This document shows positions 62,258 to 64,000 of a DNA stretch of 64,000 bases, in pieces (the stretch's first letter is position 1; each line of letters opens with the position of its first letter). The DNA is from CAVTHW01 sp963734625. GTDB taxonomy: Bacteria; Acidobacteriota; Terriglobia; Bryobacterales; Bryobacteraceae. The stretch lies in NCBI GenBank assembly GCA_963734625.1, contig CAVTHW010000023.1:24789-88788 (forward strand). Direction: 5' to 3'. The notes beneath the pieces were generated by a model. The model searched no databases, was not told the origin of the DNA, and worked only from the letters and a program-made list of their open reading frames with translations. A program made the position numbers and the translations under genes.

Positions 62258-63430
62258 CTACCGCACGCAGCAGGACTGGGTGGAGACCAGAGCGGCAGGT
62301 GAGAACTGCCGGTTCTGGGCGAAGAAGTTCCCCTCCGAGAGGCGCCGGTACATGTTCCCCGCCACCTGCGCGGCGGTGGGTCCACTCACTCCGCTCCCGC
62401 CAGTCAGCAGGACCACCACAACCAGCTTGTTGCGGCCGACGTCGTTGAAAGAGCCGAACCAGCCCAGGTGGGTGCGGTTGTCGGTGCAAGTTCCGGTCTT
62501 GCCCAGTACCGGCTCGCTGGGATCGTAATTGGCCCGGCGGGCGGTCCCGTACTCGACGGCGGCGGTCATGCCCGGCTTGATCTCGGGGAGCCACCGCTCC
62601 AGGTCCACGTGGCGCTTCACTCTCGGCGTGAACGCCTGGACTTCTTCCGCGGAGCGGGGGTACTGCAAATAGTAAAGCGTTCCGCCATTGGCAAAGGATG
62701 ACAGCATGGCGGCCAGTTGCAGGGGCGTCAGGGAGATGCCCTCTCCGAAGCTGCTCATCATCCCCACGCCGCTGGCGGTGGGACTTGGGGGAAATGCGCC
62801 CTGCTGCTCGCCCTCGATGTTCAGGCCGGCCTTTTCGCCCAGCCCCAGCAGGCGGGCGTAGTAGCTGAACCGGTCAAACCCCAGCTTCATCCCCAAAGTG
62901 GCGAAGAACGCATTGTCGGAGTGGGCCAACGCGTCAGTGAGAGTGAGCCGTTTGCCCGCGGAGGTTCGCACCACAGTAGCCCGGTCGATGAGGCCCTCCA
63001 CCAAGGCCGCGATGGCCACTGGCAGCTTGATGGTGGAACAAGGCTGGAAACCGCTCTTCAGCGCCACCTTCTGGTTCACCATGGCCAGAACGCGTCCGGT
63101 GTTGGGATCCACCGACACTACCGAGCCGTTGTAACGCCCGAGCGCGGCCACGGCGGCCTGCCGCACGACCGCATCCTCGCCCTCCGTCACGTCGCCGACG
63201 GTCGAGTCGGCGTAAGTAGGCTCGGACCAAGGGCTGTAGCGTTTGGGCGCCGCTTTCTTCGTGATCTTCTTAGCGGCCTTCGCAGGGGCCTTGGGCGCGG
63301 TCTTCGTGACCTTCTTCGTGGTGGCGGTCTTTTGGCTCTTAGCCGGAGTCGTTGGCGCCGGAAGCGTGACCGCCAGCAGCGCGGCTGCCCCCGCGAACAA
63401 GAAGCATCCGGCAATCTTCTCAAAATGCAT
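62258..63430 (-). CDS. penicillin-binding transpeptidase with Lys/Ala/Pro-rich linker
   Basis: 390 aa from ATG 63430 (MHFEKIAGCFLFAGAAALLA membrane anchor; AGGTG just upstream; the frame runs on to 63475). Between the anchor and the enzyme, residues ~28-64 are a Lys/Ala/Pro-rich, histone-H1-like stretch. The transpeptidase motifs are S132-x-x-K (CSTIKLP), SDN and GKTGTCTD, with the fold intact (LAHSDNAFFATLGMKLGF). It lacks the usual long N-terminal domain of class B PBPs, so it is a compact D,D-transpeptidase, possibly endopeptidase-like. Its stop converges on obgE. Confidence 0.88.
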   Translation of the reverse strand: MHFEKIAGCFLFAGAAALLAVTLPAPTTPAKSQKTATTKKVTKTAPKAPAKAAKKITKKAAPKRYSPWSEPTYADSTVGDVTEGEDAVVRQAAVAALGRYNGSVVSVDPNTGRVLAMVNQKVALKSGFQPCSTIKLPVAIAALVEGLIDRATVVRTSAGKRLTLTDALAHSDNAFFATLGMKLGFDRFSYYARLLGLGEKAGLNIEGEQQGAFPPSPTASGVGMMSSFGEGISLTPLQLAAMLSSFANGGTLYYLQYPRSAEEVQAFTPRVKRHVDLERWLPEIKPGMTAAVEYGTARRANYDPSEPVLGKTGTCTDNRTHLGWFGSFNDVGRNKLVVVVLLTGGSGVSGPTAAQVAGNMYRRLSEGNFFAQNRQFSPAALVSTQSCCVR

Positions 63431-63627
63431 TAGCACCTCAAACCACGAAGTCCCATTGTGTGAGATTGTCACCACGACAAGTCAAGGTTTATGTTCCGTC
63501 ACGCGCTTGCGGCGCGGAGGGGCGTGTGGTATCAATGGGGAAAAGTCGGAACCGCAGGGGTCAAACACCCAATCTCGAAAGCGCAGAAATCTGCCGAGTT
63601 CCGACCCGCCATAGTAGGAGTAATCGA

Positions 63628-63930
63628 GTGGAAACCGCCAATCGAAAACTGATCCGCCCGAGCTTGAACGGCGCGAAGGAACAAGCCATCGCGCGCCGAA
63701 TTCAGAAGCCGAAGATCACGCCGCCGGACCAGACTCACGCCGAGAGCTTTTACTACCTGAAGCAGATGCAGGCGAAGACTCCGATGGTTGTGGTGTTGAC
63801 GGACGGCGAGACGCTGCACGGCGTGATCGAGTGGTACGACAAGTGCTGCTTGAAGCTCAACCGCGAGGGCGGTCCGAACCTGCTGCTCTACAAGCCCTGC
63901 ATCAAGTACATGTATAAGGCGACCTCGTAG
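63628..63930 (+). CDS. second Hfq/LSm-like RNA-binding protein
   Basis: 100 aa from GTG 63628 (AGGAG 9 bases upstream). After a basic N-terminal ~40 residues (KLIRPSLNGAKEQAIARRIQ), an Hfq-type LSm core appears: SFYYLKQMQAKTPMVVVLTD, GETLHGVIEWYDKCCLKLNR, and Sm2 region NLLLYKPCIKYMYK, aligning with LIFKHAIST of Hfq but with YKPC replacing YKHA. It therefore looks like a divergent Hfq paralogue in addition to hfq at 15842. RNA binding is inferred from fold pattern only. Confidence 0.75.
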   Translation: METANRKLIRPSLNGAKEQAIARRIQKPKITPPDQTHAESFYYLKQMQAKTPMVVVLTDGETLHGVIEWYDKCCLKLNREGGPNLLLYKPCIKYMYKATS

Positions 63931-64000
63931 CCGGGTGCGGCGCGGGTTCCATGGCTATGTGACCGCGCGATTCCTTTGCGCCAGGCGCCGCGCCCTCCGT
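63931..64000. other. end of window, nothing recognised
   Basis: The last 70 bases after the Hfq-like stop contain no complete gene or repeat I can support. Confidence 0.4.

Noticed and set aside
1..64000. tRNA, rRNA, CRISPR array, prophage or integron
   Set aside because: No cloverleaf-like gene, repeat-spacer array, integrase or phage structural gene was seen by eye; a tRNA/CRISPR scan would be needed to exclude small RNA genes fully.

Overview
This 64 kb window is GC-rich and densely coded. It looks like a chromosome segment of an acidobacterium, most likely the Solibacter/Bryobacter side of the phylum. The grounds are an ADOP-type ABC permease, an SBBP-repeat surface protein, Tat-exported Gfo/Idh/MocA and enolase-superfamily enzymes, Gly/Arg/Ala-rich inserts in otherwise normal enzymes, and small secreted WXXGXW-type and Ig-like proteins. 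The lineage is inferred from gene content; no rRNA or tRNA gene was seen.

Layout. 1-7.9 kb: end of an SBBP protein, a small membrane protein, a lone CpaE/TadZ-like ATPase, a minus-strand group of an argD-like aminotransferase, amrS and pyrimidine-nucleoside phosphorylase, a MurF-like ligase and a DUF2442 protein. 7.9-16.2 kb: gltB-gltD with a divergent LysR gene (the GltC arrangement), a UDP-glucuronate decarboxylase and hfq. 16.2-24.6 kb: PolX, an active/inactive M16 peptidase pair, DedA, rdgB-rph with a small membrane-protein gene coupled upstream, and a TgpA-like transglutaminase. 24.6-33.2 kb: minus-strand VIT/vWA protein, anti-sigma-like protein, sigma factor, gamma-glutamyltransferase, ADOP permease and an outer-membrane barrel. 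33.4-45.1 kb: small secreted proteins, a sulfatase and an oligopeptidase B (both riddled with frame changes), an enolase-superfamily enzyme, and a Gfo/Idh-TIM barrel-M3 peptidase operon. 45.1-49.6 kb: repeats, argS and a B12-binding radical SAM protein. 49.6-52.6 kb: a T6SS spike module (VgrG, DUF4123, PAAR). 52.6-64 kb: ilvD, rfbB-rfbC, bacterioferritin, a receiver-domain protein, murJ, a zinc-ribbon coiled-coil protein, rplU-rpmA-obgE, a penicillin-binding protein and a second Hfq-like protein.

Two features cut across the window. First, at least ten genes, including core ones (gltB, argS), are read only by changing frame. In most single-break cases the span is one base too long, which points to insertion-biased consensus error more than to real gene decay; the sulfatase and oligopeptidase B are much worse. 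Second, the larger intergenic gaps hold a dispersed repeat of about 90-165 bp in four copies (near 40.2, 45.2, 49.1 and 60.2 kb) and a separate element with 24-bp perfect inverted repeats abutting the argS stop codon. Palindromes also occur between genes near 1.1 and 7.6 kb and inside a coding sequence near 43.2 kb.

No CRISPR array, prophage, recognisable transposase or complete secretion system is visible. The least explained items are the toxin-less VgrG-DUF4123-PAAR module, the sigma/anti-sigma/VIT-vWA operon, the two Hfq-family proteins, the coupled small membrane protein before rph, and the repeat families.
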